DNA from: Eumeta japonica
Lineage: Eukaryota; Arthropoda; Insecta; Lepidoptera; Psychidae
Assembly (NCBI GenBank): GCA_005406025.1
Contig: BGZK01000014.1
Span: 682,001-746,000 of the forward strand
Direction of reading: 5' to 3'
Length of the DNA stretch: 64,000 nt
Within the stretch, counting starts at the first letter, position 1. Every line of letters starts with the position of its first letter. The notes under the pieces were generated by a model. The model was not told where the DNA came from and did not search any database. It saw only the letters and a program-made list of their open reading frames with translations. Shown piece by piece: positions 59,880 to 64,000 of the stretch. The translations under genes and the position numbers were made by a program.

Positions 59880-62800
59880 CCTGGTCTAATTTATTTTAAA
59901 TGTTATTGTGATCCACCAACATCGAAGTTCAAGGATTACGTCAAAGAAAAGTGCATACTCAAACTGAAGGTGTATACTCAATTACGCTGAAATACAAGAA
60001 CATATGACGGTACCTAGAACATTTTTAACATATCGTATTTATTCACATAACAAATTCACTATTGATCGCATTTCGTTTGTAACGCACTTATCGCCAAAAA
60101 AAAGCGAATAAGTTAAACTACCAATTTGCAAATCACTTTATATATACCATTGAGCGAATGATTTATGAATATTCATAAAATGCAGATAAGGTCGTAAATA
60201 TGGTCGTAAACATGTCACATTTGACGTAAACAAAAATACCATGTACTTTGTCATTACTCTGACCGATCAAAATTTACAAATGTAAACGCTCTTGAAGGGT
60301 GGAATTCTATTCTGTCATTTATATGGATAATTTTGTTTATGATCGTATTTCTCAACAAAATTATAATATTCTTCAAAATTATTAAATAATATATATGGCA
60401 ATTGTAAATATGCCAAAATCTCCATAATACAATTTGACTAGCACTAGCCAAACGATAAATATGTATACGCTCAGATGCGTTTTCACACCGATATCAAATA
60501 GGCGTTTATTTTATTTCATTGGTATATTTAAAACAGAATTAGAAAAACACGAACAGCCTTTTTCCGTGCGCGGTATACACAATAAGTAAAACTTGCTCAG
60601 AATTTCCAAAATCAAAGAAAGTGCTTCTTCTGTAAGCAAACGGCGCCACATTCAAAATTACGTAAGTCAAGAAAGAATTATCTTTAAAATACGAAAAGTC
60701 GTACAAGAACACGGACCGAGAGGCGACTGATAATTCATTTTTCATTGAGTTACTCCGGAGAAAAGTCTAGGAGGATAAAGGAAATTGGTTAATTTTCAGC
60801 TTCAGCATCTCGACTCCCGTGAGACAGCTGAAGGGATTTTTGTTTCATAATAACGAAGGTCGAAGGGAAGATGTGGAAGGGACGAAATTGTTTTTCAGGC
60901 AAATCTAAGAGTACAAAATAAGTTTCAAATTAGATTGTGCCTTTTTTTAATCCATTCCAGGGCCGTATTTTCTCTCGCTCTTTCCCTCCGTCGCGTCGGT
61001 CGGCCAGAGACCTTAGCCATTATGATTCTGAAATTTTACGAAAACCGTTGCTACGGGTCCATTATACGAAAATCATTGTACCGATATATAAGTTTAAATG
61101 TCTCGTAATAAATTTTCTAAGGCTTGCAATTTATATTAGAGGTCCACGGCACTAGCTGATTTATCCCTAAACAGCATCCCTACAATCTTAATTTGTCTTA
61201 GGTAATAAATGAATGACCTGTAACTGTATTTATATGACGTCACATCACCCTTACTTAGAACGATAAGCGTATGGTTTTAATCGATTTCGGTAACACCCAA
61301 GGGAACCATTAAAGTGAACCTTCGGTAACATAACTTTAGAGACGTTTATATTTTAGAAAAGAGAAAGCGAGCTGATATCTACTTTATATAAAATAATGTC
61401 AGTATAACACACAAGAGTACTCATTAAACTCGTTAAAATAATGTCGTTAACATGACCTAAAATATTATTTTTATAGTCGTAACTGCAAACAAGAACCATT
61501 GTATCCACATAAAATTACACGCTTATTTCAATAAAACGTGGGAAAGGTTTAAAATTACATCTTCAAGAAAACATATTATATTATATTCTTCCTTCAATAT
61601 GCTGAGTCCTACCTTAGCTTGCGAATTAGCAATTTTACAGGTAGTCACTTAAACAAATTGTTAAGAAATTTAACACTTGCCATGACGCCAATGTTCTATA
61701 TTAATATGAATTAGAGCACCCTTTCTTCACAACCACAATAAAAAGTAATTGCTCAATATTGTATATTCATATCCATAAAAATATATATATACGAAACCAG
61801 ATAAAACTATTGAGAAAAACAAAAATTATTAAAAAATAAACAACAAGGCGGCCGGAAGTAAGAAATAGTCTTTCCGTGTTTCCACTATGCACTCACAAAC
61901 TTTATTATCCATTCAAATAATCCATTGTATAAGGTTTAAGCAAGCGAAAAACTTTCCGACAATACTATTTGTGGAAGTTTCAACCCAGTTCCAAAGTTTA
62001 GATCCATTTGGAGGAATAAGTTTGCAAGTTACTGACCTGTAGCGGACAGACAGACGAATGGACGAGTCTCGTTTAGGGGCGGATTCTATCTTTTCCTTTT
62101 TTAAGTAAAATGGTAAGCTCGAAGGAAAAGTTTATGAAACACTCCGGCCTGCGTTTATAGGCTGTGTTATGTACGCGGCGGAGGGCGTCCTCATAAACTC
62201 GAAACACGAAAACGAGACGAGCGCGAGTAGGTAGCGGGTATCATTCGTTCCGTATCTCATTAATGTATTGGAATAGATAATTTTATAAACACTTTTAAAT
62301 ATTCAAATACTAGTCTTATTATTAAGATAGAACGTCTTTTTAGAATATATACAAATCCCAAAAATAGCAATACTGGTACACGAGTAGTATCAGCTAGTTA
62401 GTATCAATTTACTGTTAATCTTAAATATCTTTTAAAATGCTGACGGATGAATTCAGAAGAGATTCTCAGTATATTTCAGGCATTGGACATCAATAGCTAC
62501 TGCTCTTCATATTTTTTCTTTTGTCATTGCAAACCCCATCATTGACCGAATTGCCCCAATTTCGATTTTTATCTTTAATAAATGTCTAGATGTTTCGTAA
62601 TCTAATGATGAAACTTCATAAATTGTGGGAAATGATCTATATCATCACTTTGACTATAAAACCGTTCGGTGTGTCTGGGATCGGTTAACAATAGATGCCG
62701 GCGTTGGTCTTTCTCAACAAATTCGTGTCTGGGATGAATCGCAAGTCGCAGTTAGACGATCTATCTTCAAATTATTGACAACAGCGTCCTTGTGCAAGTA

Positions 62801-63050
62801 ATTTGGGGAAAATGTTTTGTTTGGTAACGCTTGAAAATGTTTTTGGAAAAGAAGCGAACACTAAAAAGAGCATGGTAGCGTATGGCATTAAAAGGATACA
62901 AACTTTTTATTACTGTAGCCATAATATGTTTTTCTACTCTGCTTCATTCATAAAATATTTACAAGGAGAAATCAGCTCAAGTTGCCACAACCTAAAACTT
63001 AGAAATTATCTTAGCTCTATAAGGTTAAAGAATTGGAATCTTAATTTTGA
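59880..63050. other. AT-rich non-coding DNA
   Basis: No gene is supported. GC-richer patches at 60955-61015 and 62140-62250 are unrecognised. A polypyrimidine tract and ccag at about 60938-60960 look like a splice acceptor, but no open frame with known content follows. Confidence 0.4.
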
Positions 63051-63059
63051 CGCCTAAAT

Positions 63060-63575
63060 TTATATACAAGACTTTAATATGTACCAGAAATAAATTGGAA
63101 AAATTTATACTAAATAGCGATGAACATAAATTCAATTCTAGAAATAAAAATAAGGTGTGCTTACATTTCAATCGATTACGTTAAGAGCTCATCAATAGGG
63201 GCATGTGCGCGTATTCAATAGGGTCCGGTAGATAAACAAAACTTGTACATCATTTTAAAAGCGACTTTTAAAAGAATGTTTGTGAAAAATCAATATTACA
63301 AAATTTCCGATTAGTTAGAACACATATAACCGTTGCCGTAACCAGCTCACCTTACTAACGGTTTTTTTAATTCTACAATAATTTTGAGTTTGATTGTGGT
63401 GGCTTAAAATATAATTTTGAAAAGAACTATCCTCAAGCTTTTTAATTGTTCTTCGTAGGCAAAACTGTTTTTCGGACGAGTAATAAATTCACAATATATC
63501 TAATCACGTATTTCAAATTTAATATTATGACGAATGGAATAAAGGTATTTTTGGAATTAGCATTTAAGTATTTTA
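63060..63575 (+). pseudogene. Jockey-like LINE 3' end remnant, copy L4
   Basis: The plus strand gives 'KFILNSDEHKFNSRNKNKVC' with LHFNRLR, matching the 'NSDEHNFNTRNKNKLVLP' with RLRKV region near the C-terminus of the same LINE type as the 25.3-26.6 kb copy. 'KNVCEKSILQ' follows where the family has KxxLCEKSYYki. The 3' untranslated part ('actatcctcaagctttttaa', 'ttgttcttcgtaggcaaaac', 'ttttcggacgagtaa') parallels 'gctattctcaagtttcttgc' with tcgttcttcttgagggataa and cttacgaacgagtgg at 26.4 kb. It ends in 'ggaataaaggtatttttgga'. Dead copy. Confidence 0.65.
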
Positions 63576-64000
63576 CCCATATTTTGGTATTCGTTTTATA
63601 TCAGCGTTCTCCCTGAAGTGTTCGAAATTGCATTACATGTTTTAAATACATTCATGAAACCGTACAACGGTGATCACGAATCCTTAAATTTATTTCTGAA
63701 TAGTTACGATGATTCTATCGAACACGTTACTCCTACTCAACAAAATATTTTATTTTAATAAGTTTTAAGTCAGTTGAAAGAGCGTGCTGAAACAGCATGC
63801 TCTGTTAAATAATTCGAATCTTACTAAAAATTAAAAGATTTCTTTAAGATTCAATTCGGTGAGTAGAATCAATACTCAATAGTTAATTAATCTTCAATAA
63901 TATAAATAAATTAACCAAACTGTTATGTTAGTTTGCTTTTCAAATCGAAATCTCTTTAAAAATAAACGGTTGCAAAAGACTGAACAACCAGGACAAGTCG

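Noticed and set aside
1..64000. CRISPR arrays, operons, prophage or other prokaryotic systems.
   Set aside because: No regularly spaced identical repeats with unique spacers, no dense gene arrangement and no ribosome-binding-site pattern; the repeats and splice signal are those of an insect genome.

Overview
The window is AT-rich animal DNA and almost certainly comes from a moth or butterfly. No bacterial-style gene density, operons or long open frames are present. Several dispersed repeats are of kinds I know from lepidopteran genomes: the family with a 'gcgggcgaaag' end and a run of aggaccgggatc-like units, the repeat that ends in 'ggcggaaccc'-like sequence, the 'cgtaccacgtggaaat' SINE-like repeat, jockey-like and RTE-like LINEs, and mariners. 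The species assignment is an inference from these repeats.

Only one piece of a normal host gene stands out: a short first coding exon on the minus strand (36630 down to 36519). It encodes a signal peptide and ends in a consensus splice donor. A TATA-like box and a TCAGT initiator lie just upstream. I could not name the gene. Everything from 36518 down to position 1 would then be its first intron (at least 36.5 kb) or contain exons I cannot see. Everything above about 36.7 kb would be upstream or intergenic sequence.

The rest is repeat-dominated. Left part (1-20 kb): foldback elements (1943-2027, 3346-3458), a 19-bp minisatellite split by a small TA-flanked MITE (4366-4700), an RTE-type LINE tail (8136-8620, minus), a ~0.7 kb lepidopteran repeat (11535-12271), a degenerate tandem array of ~124-154 bp units (18500-19650) followed by a CA/CG alternating tract (19785-19942). 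Middle (20-36 kb): a strong 22-bp-arm hairpin (20226-20290), a dead mariner split by another repeat (21900-23390), an inverted repeat (23918-24050), a decayed non-LTR retrotransposon (25330-26583), a GC-rich block (26745-27285), and SINE-like copies at 30.3 and 31.4 kb. Right part (37-64 kb): a tandem duplicate (39111-39322), a MITE-like inverted repeat (39575-39745), a LINE cluster (45540-49790) interrupted by a complete but dead mariner (47402-48690), a (TA)n run, a tRNA-headed SINE (54385-54750), a second near-complete mariner (58563-59870), and a LINE tail at the right end.

The genes do not form a working pathway. The relations that can be read are between mobile elements: mariner into LINE, repeat into mariner, MITE into minisatellite, and a SINE that shares its 3' tail with the LINE at 25.3-26.6 kb, which suggests that LINE family mobilised it. 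I found no clear evidence of a new biological system.
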